Positions 6,531-15,400 of a stretch of 27,694 bases of DNA are shown in pieces (the first letter of the stretch is position 1; each line of letters begins with the position of its first letter). Both the position numbers and the translations under genes were made by a program. Under the pieces are notes generated by a model. The model worked only from the letters and a program-made list of their open reading frames with translations, did no database searches and was not told where the DNA came from. This stretch comes from Deinococcus marmoris (GTDB taxonomy: Bacteria; Deinococcota; Deinococci; Deinococcales; Deinococcaceae): NCBI RefSeq assembly GCF_001949125.1, contig NZ_MSTI01000026.1, forward strand, positions 1-27,694, in the 5' to 3' direction.

Positions 6531-9500
6531 TCACGCCAGCAAACGCGCCAGACCCAGGCGTTCGGGGCGGCCTTCCAGACTGCCCAGCAGCAGTTCCGTG
6601 CGCCTGTGGGCTTCCTGAACATCTTCTGCCTGTCCGCCGCGCGCCAGTTCGGCGGCCAGGAACGCGCCTTCCAGGGCAGCGGTCTCCAGGGCCGCCAGCC
6701 AGCACCTCGCCTCGGCCAGCGCGTCGGTGCCGCTTTCCAGCAACTGTTCCCGCAGCAGCCGCAGATTCAGGCGGCAGCGCCAGGCACCGGGCGGAGCCTG
6801 CGAGACCCAGCGGGCCGCTCCAGTGGGGTCACTGGCACGCAGGCAGGCCTCGGCCAGCAGCAGGGTACGGGCCTCCTGCTCGTCTGCGGGGCCAGAAATG
6901 GCCTCCAGGGCGCAGGCCTGTGCTTCCACCTCGGCCACAGTGCCGCACAGCAGCGCCCGGCGCAGGGCCACCACCTGCAGAAAATGATCCAGCTCGCCCA
7001 GGCCGAGCCGCGTGACCTCTGCGCGCAGGTTCGCAAGTTCGTCTGCCTGTACCGGATGGCCGCAGTGCAGCCGGAAGTCGGCCAGCATCGCCCGGCGACG
7101 CAGGACGGCGTTGAGCATCCCGCGCTTCTGGGCGCTTGCCAGCGCCTGCTCGCAGGAGGTCAGCGCCTCCCCAAGTTCGCCCGTCATCCGGCTGACTGAC
7201 CCCAGGTTCCACGCCGCCGCCTCGCGTATTTCCGGCTGAAGATATTCGCTGTCGGCAGCAATTTTGAAGGCTTCACGGGCCTCTTGACGGTGGCCGGAAT
7301 TCATCAGGGCTGTGCCCAGATTCAGCGTGATCATGTCGGCCACGTTATATGGGCCATGGAGCCGGGCAATCTGCTGGGCCTCTTGTAACAGAGGCACGGC
7401 CTCGGCGGGTTTGCTGTGGGCAATGGCTGCCACGCCCCGGATCAGTAGCCCCTGCGCGATGGTCTGGGGATCGCCCAGCACGCGCGCCACCTTCTCAGCC
7501 TTGCCTGCATGGTGTTCGGCCTCTGCGAAACGGCCCTGCGGAAAATAGAGCTGGGCCAGCGTGAAATGTACCCGGAAGCTCCATCGGGTACGCTGCACCG
7601 TGCCGGAACGCAGGACCTCTTGCAGATGCGTTTCGGCCTCCTCGAAACGTGCCACACGGATCAGGGCGTGTCCCCGGCTCAGGTGCATCTGGGCAGCCAG
7701 TGGCCCAGGCAACGGGTCACCCAGCAGCCGGTCCGTGATCTCGATCACCTGCTGGAACTCGCTTTCCTGAAGTCTCAGCGCGGCGAGCAGCACCTCGGCC
7801 TCGCGTTCCAGTGCCCCGTCCCGCAGTTGGTCGGCCAGCCGCCGCAGGGCGTCCAGGTGAGGCTGAGCCGGCACGGCGTTGCCCAGACCCAGGTGCATCT
7901 GGAAGGCCAGCGCATGAACCCGCGCCTGGGTGTGCGGGCTGATCTCCAGCGCCAGCGCCTCATCTAAAAAGCCCAGTCCTTCCCCGTGGGCGGCAATTGC
8001 CTCGGCTTCCCCTGCCGCGCGCAGCAGCCACTCGCCCGCCTGCTGGGGCTGCCCGGCCCCCAGCCAGTGTTCGGCCACCTGACGCGCCGGGGCCGCCGCA
8101 GCGGCCAGCGTCACGGCGGCCTGCCGGTGCAGGAGCTGACTGCGCTCGGGCGTCAGGCCCGCCAGTGTCCCCAGGCGGTACAGATCGTGGGCCAGGGTGT
8201 AGCCGCCCGCACGGGGCACCAGCAGCGAGGCGTCGCGGGCCGCGCCGATGGCCGCCGTCAAGGCCCAGGCGTCCAGCCCGGTCAGCGCCTCCAGGGTGTC
8301 CAGCGGGGCGGGGCCGGACAGCACCGCCAGCGCCTCCAGCACCCGCCGCGCACCGTCTCCTAGCGCCCGCACCCGCGCCTGCACGGCGCTCAGGACCGTC
8401 CCGGGCAGGCTCAGCTCGGCGTAGAACTCGGTCTGCTCGTCATGGCGGGTCTGCCACTGGCCCCCGGCGTCGTCGGTCAGGTCGCCGCGCTCACGCAGGT
8501 GCCGCAGGGTTTCGAGGAGAAACAGCGGATTGCCCGCCGTGGCCGCGTGCAGCCGCGCAGCAAAGCGCGTACCGCCCGCCGTGCGTCCCAGCGTCCGCAC
8601 CAGCACCAGCACGTCGGTTTCTTGCAGGCGGCCTACAGTCAGCCGCCGCAGTTCGCCGCGCCCCTCCAGGCTGCTGACCAGCGCCGAGGCCGCCGGGTGC
8701 GCGGCCAGTTCTGGCGGGCGGGCGGTGAGCAGGACGTGGGGGCGCTGGTCGGGCGGCAGGCGCGAGACCTCGGCCAGCACGTACCCGGCGGCCTCCAGAC
8801 TGAGGTCATCGAAATCGTGCAGGTCCTCAAGCACCAGCATGCCGCGCCGCAGCCCCGGCAGCAGCGCCCGCGACAGTGCGGCGAACAGCGCCTGCCGCTG
8901 CTCCGGGCTGGCCCCAGTGATTGATGAAGCGGGCAGGGAGGCACCGGGCGGGACAGGCTCTGTACTCAGCTCTGGAATCAGCCGCGACAGCAGCGCGGCG
9001 TCGCCAGGACCCAGTGGGGTCAGACGGTCCCGTTCCCACAGGCTCCGCAGCGCCGCCGATACCGCGCCCAGCAGCCACCAGCGGGCCTCGGCCAGCCCCC
9101 GCACGATCAGGCGCGGGCGGTGCTGGGCGCTGAACTCGCCTGCGAGCCGGGATTTGCCCACGCCCGGCTCACCCAGCAGCAGCGTGGGCAGGGCGCTGCT
9201 GCGCAGGTCCCGCCACAGCGCCTCGCGGCCAATCATGGGTGCCCGTAACGTCCGCGCAGCAGTCTGGGCCGGGGTCGGGCCTGCGCTTTCGCCCCAGCGC
9301 CGCACGTCCGGCCCCGGTTCGGCGTCCAGCTCGCGGCGCAGTCTGGAGGCGTAGGCGTGGTACGCGGCGTGCGCCGCCTCCGGCTCGTTGCCCTGCGCCA
9401 GCAGCCGGAGCCACTGGGCCTGGGCGGCCTCGTCCAGTGGATCAAGGGCCGCGATGGCCTGCGCCGCCGTGGCCGCGCCCCCCAGGTCGCCCCCGGCTTC

Positions 9501-9926
9501 CTGGCGGCGCAGCGTGCCCAGCAGACGGGAGCGCTGCGCTGCCCGGCGGGTCTCCCGCACCGCCTGGGTCCAGTCCCCCAGCGCGTCGTCGGCCACCTCG
9601 CCGGGCAGCAACTCTGCCAGGTTCAGGTCATGGGCGGGGTCCAGGGCGTCGGTGCGCCACTGCCCGGCCTGCTCCACCGCGCCCCCCTCCAGCAACAGAT
9701 ACGGCCCGGCAGCCGTACGGCCCAGCCGGTACAGCTCGACGCGCAGGTTCTGGCGGGCGGTGGGCAGCGGCGAGGCGGGCCACAGCAGCGCGGCCAGCTC
9801 GGCGCGCGTCGCCCGGCCCTCCAGCCCCACCCGCGCCAGCAGCAGCAGGCTCTTGTGGGTGGCGAGTTTGACGGCCTGTCCGTCCACGGCGACGCGCGGC
9901 GTGCCCAGCAGGGTCAGCTCCAGCAT
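6531..9926 (-). CDS. SARP/BTAD-type transcriptional regulator with AAA ATPase and TPR-like domains
   Basis: The protein has 1131 aa; the start ATG at 9926 has AAGAGG 7 nt upstream. Residues about 1-100 form an OmpR-like winged helix typical of SARP activators (MLELTLLGTPRVAVDG, then the R-x-x-L-x-x-L-L-W-P element at 41-50). Residues about 105-205 form the helical bacterial transcriptional activation domain (DPLDEAAQAQWLRLLA). Next comes an AAA_16-type ATPase with Walker A GEPGVGKS at 252-259 and Walker B LVLEDLH at 364-370. The C-terminal 550 residues are Ala/Leu-rich helical pairs resembling tetratricopeptide repeats. Such large STAND-like regulators are thought to bind a ligand or partner via the TPRs, hydrolyse ATP and activate transcription. 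The target is not evident. A tandem 15-bp repeat lies just upstream. It is a single-gene unit. Confidence 0.9.
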   Translation of the reverse strand: MLELTLLGTPRVAVDGQAVKLATHKSLLLLARVGLEGRATRAELAALLWPASPLPTARQNLRVELYRLGRTAAGPYLLLEGGAVEQAGQWRTDALDPAHDLNLAELLPGEVADDALGDWTQAVRETRRAAQRSRLLGTLRRQEAGGDLGGAATAAQAIAALDPLDEAAQAQWLRLLAQGNEPEAAHAAYHAYASRLRRELDAEPGPDVRRWGESAGPTPAQTAARTLRAPMIGREALWRDLRSSALPTLLLGEPGVGKSRLAGEFSAQHRPRLIVRGLAEARWWLLGAVSAALRSLWERDRLTPLGPGDAALLSRLIPELSTEPVPPGASLPASSITGASPEQRQALFAALSRALLPGLRRGMLVLEDLHDFDDLSLEAAGYVLAEVSRLPPDQRPHVLLTARPPELAAHPAASALVSSLEGRGELRRLTVGRLQETDVLVLVRTLGRTAGGTRFAARLHAATAGNPLFLLETLRHLRERGDLTDDAGGQWQTRHDEQTEFYAELSLPGTVLSAVQARVRALGDGARRVLEALAVLSGPAPLDTLEALTGLDAWALTAAIGAARDASLLVPRAGGYTLAHDLYRLGTLAGLTPERSQLLHRQAAVTLAAAAAPARQVAEHWLGAGQPQQAGEWLLRAAGEAEAIAAHGEGLGFLDEALALEISPHTQARVHALAFQMHLGLGNAVPAQPHLDALRRLADQLRDGALEREAEVLLAALRLQESEFQQVIEITDRLLGDPLPGPLAAQMHLSRGHALIRVARFEEAETHLQEVLRSGTVQRTRWSFRVHFTLAQLYFPQGRFAEAEHHAGKAEKVARVLGDPQTIAQGLLIRGVAAIAHSKPAEAVPLLQEAQQIARLHGPYNVADMITLNLGTALMNSGHRQEAREAFKIAADSEYLQPEIREAAAWNLGSVSRMTGELGEALTSCEQALASAQKRGMLNAVLRRRAMLADFRLHCGHPVQADELANLRAEVTRLGLGELDHFLQVVALRRALLCGTVAEVEAQACALEAISGPADEQEARTLLLAEACLRASDPTGAARWVSQAPPGAWRCRLNLRLLREQLLESGTDALAEARCWLAALETAALEGAFLAAELARGGQAEDVQEAHRRTELLLGSLEGRPERLGLARLLA

Positions 9927-9937
9927 TCAAAAACCTC

Positions 9938-9967
9938 TTGGGTGATGGACAGTTGGGTGATGGACAG
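9938..9967. repeat. Tandem 15-bp direct repeat in the leader of the SARP-type gene
   Basis: Two exact, abutting copies of TTGGGTGATGGACAG occur at 9938-9952 and 9953-9967, ending 12 bp from the start codon of the regulator. The proximal copy overlaps the AAGAGG ribosome site. SARP proteins are known to bind direct repeats near promoters, so this could be an autoregulatory site, or simple slippage. Confidence 0.8.
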
Positions 9968-10104
9968 AAGGTGGCGGACCGACTCCCAGACGGGGCCTGT
10001 TCAATAGAATGGCTGGTTACAGTATGCACCCGGACTGTCTTGTGGGTCAGCTTGTCACGCTCTTGCCACGCCCGCGCCGTTACCCTCTGTTCCAGAGGTG
10101 GTAC

Positions 10105-10326
10105 ATGTCCAAGGCCGACGGTACTGGGGACACCCCGTCTGAGCAATTCCGTTCAAATACACACTATTCCCTGAGCGTTTCCAGTGGGACGGACCATCTG
10201 ACGGTCTGGGTGAGCGCCGGCCCGGACGGTCCCGCCCACCAGTTTTCCAGTCTGCTGCTGGCCTTCGATTACATCGAGCGCGATCTGGCCGCGCCGCCTC
10301 CGGGGTCCGGGGGCGGACTGCGGTAA
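10105..10326 (+). CDS. Small hypothetical protein, 73 aa
   Basis: The start is the ATG at 10105, preceded by AGAGGTG 4 nt upstream. The longer frame from 10009 has no ribosome site. The peptide is soluble, with a beta-type first half (HYSLSVSSGTDHLTVWVSAGP), a helix (QFSSLLLAFDYIERDLA) and a Pro/Gly-rich tail. There is no signal peptide, and I do not recognise a family. Its transcript would run into the strong hairpin at 10356-10398 that it shares with the convergent operon. Confidence 0.65.
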   Translation: MSKADGTGDTPSEQFRSNTHYSLSVSSGTDHLTVWVSAGPDGPAHQFSSLLLAFDYIERDLAAPPPGSGGGLR

Positions 10327-10355
10327 ACCGTGTGGGCGATATGGCAGGGCAGCAA

Positions 10356-10398
10356 AAGGGGGAGGCGTCGGAGCAATCATGTCCGACGCCTCCCCCTT
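10356..10398. terminator. Strong bidirectional terminator
   Basis: A perfect 17-bp stem (10356-10372 with 10382-10398; core GGGGGAGGCGTCGGA) has a 9-nt loop. On the minus strand the stem ends in TTTT, and the hairpin begins 11 nt after the last stop of the three-gene envelope operon. On the plus strand it is 30 nt after the 73-aa gene and is followed by CTCTCT. Confidence 0.85.
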
Positions 10399-10408
10399 CT
10401 CTCTAAAC

Positions 10409-12433
10409 TTATTTGAACGTCACACTCGCCTCCTGGCCCTGAATGCCGCTGCTTTCTATGGGGACGACGCGGTACACGTCGCCCGTTTTGGCCTGCGCGT
10501 CGGTGTAGCTGGGCGCAGTCACGATGCTCAGGCGCTCCTGTCTCCCTCCACGCGTGCGGTAGACCGTGTAGGACGCCGCGCCCTTGTCCGCCGTCCAGCG
10601 CAATACCGCGCCGCCGCCGCCCGCACTGACGCTCAGGCCCTGCACCAGTGGGGTGGCCGTGATGTTCAGCGGCGTGGCCCCGCCCACGTTGGAAGGATCG
10701 CTGCGCTTGCCCTGTGCGTCCAGTGCAGCCACCAGATAGGCGTAGGCGAAGGGAGCCTGCACATTGCGGTCTGTAAACGCCGTGGTTGCGCCGGGCAGCC
10801 GGGCCACCAGCACCAGATCGCCCTGCGGGTTCTGGCGGAAGACTTCGATCTGTGCCGGGGCCACGCCCGCGTAGGCCCAGGTCACCTTCAGGGCGCTGTT
10901 CTGCGCTTCCACGCCCGTCAAGGTGGGCGCGTCCCCGCCGACGCGGGGCGTGACCACCGCCACCGCCTCGCCGGGTTTGCCGCTGACGCCCGAGGCGCTG
11001 ACCGTGATCACCCGGAAGCTCATGCCGGTACCCGGCGAGGCGTCCAGTCGCAGTTTCAGCGTGGTGGCGGCAATGGGCCGGGGCGTGACCGTCACCAGTT
11101 GATCGCTGGGGGTGTCGGCGCTCGCGCCGCGCACCACCAGATAACCGATGGGTTTGCCCGATGCAGGCTGCCAGCTCAGGGTCAGGGTGTTGGCATCCTC
11201 CAGCTTGGCACTCAGTCCTTTGGGCGGTGCGGGCAGGGCCGGATTCAGGGGTTGCGCGCCCCGGATGCTCAGCGGCCCGGTGGGACCGGCGGCCAGTTTG
11301 TAGCCCAGACCGTACACGTAGCTTCTGGCTTCCTCGGTACTGGTGTCGGTATACGTGCTGGCCCCCGCCGCCACCTCGGCCAGCGGTTTCAGGGTCTCGG
11401 GTGAACTGCCCCGGTAGACCATCAGACCCAGGATGCGCGCATCCTGGACCGCGTTCCAGTTCAACTTCACGTTGCCGCGCCCATCTGCGCCAAAGGTGAT
11501 GGTGGGTTCAGTCAGGCTGGCGCGCGGGAAGGGTTCGGCGTCGCCGGTGTCGGCCACCAGCACCGCCGTTCGGGCGCTCTCGCGTCCGAACAGGTCCAGC
11601 GCCGCCACCTGATAGCTGTATTTGGTCTTGGGTTTCAGGGGCAGCGCGTCGTCCTTGAAGCTCACGCGGCCCGGCTGGGCGGGGTCCACCGTCGGAAAGT
11701 ACGGCGAGGGTTGCAGCAGGAGCGGCGCGGCGCCCCCCTCGGCGCGGTAGACGCGGTAGGCCATGACCTGTCCGCCCGCCCGCTGCCACGCCACCGTGAC
11801 GCGGGTGCGTTCCGGCACGGCGCTGAGCTTGCCAGGGGCGGGGACGGCGGGGGGCTGGCCGGGCGTGACGGTGGCCGTGCCCACGGGCGTTTCCTTGCCG
11901 CCGCGCAGCGCCACCACACGGTAGCTGTAGCGGGTGCCGTCCTTGAGGCCCGTTTCGGTGACCAGCAGGTTGAGGGTCCGGGCGATGCCCGGACTGGCGA
12001 GCGTTTGCAGTTGCAGGCCCAGCTTCTCGAAGGGATCGCTGACCGGTGTGGCGAACTTGGCCTTCAGGAAGTCGTATTGCTGCGCTGTGACCCAGCCGTT
12101 CTTAATCGCGTCGGCTTTCGGGACGATGCCGGGCAGATCGCGGCTGACGGTGGTGCCGCCACCCTCACGGGTGATGCGGTAGGTGTCGGGCAGCACGTCA
12201 CCGGGCAGGGTCCAGCGCAGCAGCGCGCCGCCGGGCTGGGGCAGGGCCGCCACGCCGGTCTTGGCCGGATCGGGGGCAACGCCTTGCTGGACTGGTCCGG
12301 TCTGGGGCGTGTTCTGGGCGCTGACAGACAGAGGGTTGCTCAGGCCCAGCAGCAGCAGGGACACGGCCAGCAGATGCGGCGGTCTGATCGGCGCGTGGGC
12401 GCGGCGCGGTTGTGGGTGAATGTGGTTTTTCAT
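10409..12433 (-). CDS. Secreted protein with fibronectin type III-like repeats
   Basis: The protein has 674 aa. The ATG at 12433 has GAGGAG 4 nt upstream. A long basic N-terminus, a hydrophobic core (LLAVSLLLLGLS) and the V-S-A/Q site at 39/40 form a signal peptide. The mature part is built of roughly six Fn3-like units. Their hallmarks recur: a Trp near the end of strand B (LLRWTLPGD, VTVAWQRAG, VKLNWNAVQ, LTLSWQPAS, LKVTWAYAG, AVLRWTADK), followed by a Y-x-V/L-Y/F-R strand (YRVYRAEGG, IEVFRQNPQ, YTVYRTRGG) and a YSYQVAALD-type strand. No enzyme domain is seen. Fn3 arrays usually mediate extracellular protein or polysaccharide contacts. It is the last gene of the operon with the giant PKD protein (55-nt gap), which suggests joint work at the cell surface. 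Confidence 0.88.
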   Translation of the reverse strand: MKNHIHPQPRRAHAPIRPPHLLAVSLLLLGLSNPLSVSAQNTPQTGPVQQGVAPDPAKTGVAALPQPGGALLRWTLPGDVLPDTYRITREGGGTTVSRDLPGIVPKADAIKNGWVTAQQYDFLKAKFATPVSDPFEKLGLQLQTLASPGIARTLNLLVTETGLKDGTRYSYRVVALRGGKETPVGTATVTPGQPPAVPAPGKLSAVPERTRVTVAWQRAGGQVMAYRVYRAEGGAAPLLLQPSPYFPTVDPAQPGRVSFKDDALPLKPKTKYSYQVAALDLFGRESARTAVLVADTGDAEPFPRASLTEPTITFGADGRGNVKLNWNAVQDARILGLMVYRGSSPETLKPLAEVAAGASTYTDTSTEEARSYVYGLGYKLAAGPTGPLSIRGAQPLNPALPAPPKGLSAKLEDANTLTLSWQPASGKPIGYLVVRGASADTPSDQLVTVTPRPIAATTLKLRLDASPGTGMSFRVITVSASGVSGKPGEAVAVVTPRVGGDAPTLTGVEAQNSALKVTWAYAGVAPAQIEVFRQNPQGDLVLVARLPGATTAFTDRNVQAPFAYAYLVAALDAQGKRSDPSNVGGATPLNITATPLVQGLSVSAGGGGAVLRWTADKGAASYTVYRTRGGRQERLSIVTAPSYTDAQAKTGDVYRVVPIESSGIQGQEASVTFK

Positions 12434-12488
12434 AGCGCTCCTCGTGCGGGCCTCTGAACCAGATGAATCAGAGGCCCGGTTCTCCGGC

Positions 12489-15400
12489 CTACAGGTTCAG
12501 GTGAACGTGGGTCGAGAAATCTACGTCTGGGACAATGGGCAGCGAGATCTGGACATGCGCCGTGCCGTCCACGTAGCTGCCATTGCCGAGCTGGAAGTCG
12601 GCGTCCAGGCTGACCGAAGCGCTCAGGGTTCCGCCGATGCCGCAGCCATAGGCGCTGACGCTGGCCCCGGCGTACAGGCCCACATGCCCGTGAATGTAGG
12701 GATTGGGAGGCACGACGATTGCGCCGTCCACGGCGGCGAACAGCCGAGCGTCGAAGCTCCAGGAGTAGTCGCACAGCAGCAGACTACCGCTGTCACCGGC
12801 GTGGTAGATGCTCTCAATCGACGCCCCAGCGGCCAGCCCGAACGCGCCGGGCTGCACGAAGCTGGGCGCGCGGCCATCCAGGATGCCGGTCATCACGTAG
12901 CCGTCGATGCTGGACTTGAAGATCGCCAGATTCACCTGCACCGACACGCGCCCGGTGCGGTACAGCGCGGCGCACGCGGCGCTGGTGGTGGGGTTGCAGT
13001 ACGACTGACCGATCTGGTCCTTGGGACGGAAGGTACCGATGTAGACGTGTGGGGTCCTGGACAGCTCGATGCTGGCCGCGCCCTGAACCGTGACCACACC
13101 GCCCGCCAGGGACAGCGGCTTGAGGTCCGAACACTTCAGATTGCCCACGTTGGCCGGTCCCACGCACAGGTCCACGAACAGGCCGTCGGCGTTCAGCAGT
13201 CCGGCAAAACGGGCCTGGGGTTTGCCGCCCCCGAAATAGCCCGCCGCCGTGTCGATGCCGCCGGTCAGCAGGTAGCCGTCCCCGCCGAAGCGCAGTTGCA
13301 GCGGGCTGCTGCTCAGTTCCGCGACGATGGCCGCGTGCAGGGTAGTGTCGTCCACCCCGGTAAACGAGACCACCACACCAGCCGCCAGATGCAGCCCCGC
13401 AGCGTCGTTGGGGCGCTTATTGAGGTCATTAAACATGATCTGGCCCTGGCCCCACTGCATGTTGTAGGCCAGCCCACCGGTGATCTGGTAGATGGTGATG
13501 ATCGACAGCGGGATGCCGTCGGCGGCCTTGCCGGTCGCCAGCAGATACCAGTAGCTCTTGTTGCCCTTGTGGCCAAACAGCCCCTTGACCTGCATGGACA
13601 GTTTGTCGCTGACGCCCACGGTGCCGCTGTCGAAGGCCAGTTCATGGGCGACAGCGGATGCCTCGCCTGCGCCGATGGCCTGGAGGCCCGCGCCGGTCAG
13701 GTCATTTTCACTGCCCTTCAGGGTCATGTTGGTTTCATGGCCGGGCGTCGAGCTGACCTGCTGCCCCGTGGCGTCCACGCTCAGCTTCAGCGTGTATTTC
13801 AGCGCGTCGGCGCTCAGGACGAGGCGCGCCGGGGCGGTGATGTTCTTGCCGTTCTCGTCGGCGTTGCCCAGGGCCGAGAGTCCAGCCAGGATCAGCTTGC
13901 CTTCGCTGGAGAAGGACAGGCTGTTGAAGGTGATGGGATTGCCTGCCACCTTGCGGTTCTGGCCCTGAATCGAATTACAGGTGCTGTAGGGCAACTGGAC
14001 CAGCCCGCCGTCGATGATCACCTTCGAGCAGCTCAGCTTGAGGCCGTCGCCAACCCGCGAGAGATCGAAGGTGCTGTCCAGCAGGGTGAAGGTTAGAACG
14101 CCTCCTTTCGTAACAATTTTTCCATTCTTATCTCTGATTTCCTGACTGACGCTGCCCGTTACGTCCCTGGCGGTGAAGTTGCCGTCGGGGCCGTAGGCGC
14201 GGGTCAATCCGGTCTTGTCGAGGGTGACTTTGTGGTTCCCGATATCCCAGGTGCCACTCAGTTTGCCGCCGCCCACGAAGGGGAGGGGTCCGAACTGCCC
14301 GGTGGTCAGGCTGCGGATCAGGTTGGTTTTGACCATGACCACCACGACCTCGCGCGCGTCGTAGGGGATGCCGCCCGTCAATCTGGTCTTGCCGGGAACC
14401 ACCTTGCCGTCCGGGCCGTCGATGTTGAGATTCCAGCCGCGTGTACCGTAGCTGACTGGCACCTTTTTCGCCAGTTCCACCGACATGCTCTGGTCCGCCC
14501 CGACTTCACTGTCTCCCTTCGTGGCGTCGTACTGCGCCACGGTGTCGATGGTGACCTGATTGGACAGCCACAGCAGGCCCTGCCACTGCGGTCCCACGTC
14601 CGGCACCTGGACTGCGCTGGGCGCTCCACCGTAGGTCTTGCGTAGCAGCTCGGCCTGTGAAGGCGAGGTCGTCAGGCCAGGCAGGGGGGCGTTGCTGGAC
14701 CCGTTCACGGAGACGCCAGGAACGGCATTGCTGCTGGCATTGATCTGTCCTGCGGGAAGCTGCGCCGGGATCGTCTGTCCTGCGGAAGACTGCTGCACTG
14801 GCGGCACCGACGCCGCCGGTTCGCTCCCGGACTGTTGCCCGATGACGTAGCCGTTGGGCTCCACGCTGCGCTTGCTGCTGAGGTCCAGGTACGCGGTCTG
14901 CGTGCCGTAGGCGTTCATAGACACGCCGGAATCGCCCAGCTTCAGCACGCCCCCGATGACGGTCACCAGTTGCGAACTCACTGCTGTCGATGGGAAGGAG
15001 GCCACGCTCTTGCCGTCCACCACCCGCGCCGAGACCACGTCGCCGGTGTTGCTGAGGTACAGCTCCGGGAAGGTCAGGAAATCGGTTTGCCCCGCCCCCA
15101 GGATTTCCTGAAGCTGCTCGACGGTCTTCGGCGTCGTCGCCAGGAGAGGAGGGATGTTGACGACCAGCGTACCGACGCCGGTGCCTGTATACACGCCTTT
15201 ACTGGCGGCCTGTTGCAGCGCCGTCCGGCCTTTTTCGGTGGCGTAGCCGATGCCCGTGCCGGTGCTGGTGGCCAGTTGCCCCTTCTGGGTGTATTGCAGG
15301 AAGGCGCTGGGCGCGCTCACGTCGCTGACGCCCGCGCCTTTACCCTGGGCGTACACGGTGTTCAGCAGCCCCAGGCGTTGCTGGGCGGACGGCCTGGAAA

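Noticed and set aside
10379..11404. Plus-strand open frame opposite the Fn3 gene
   Set aside because: It starts inside the terminator loop and runs antisense to a gene with clear Fn3 repeats; there is no motif or ribosome site.
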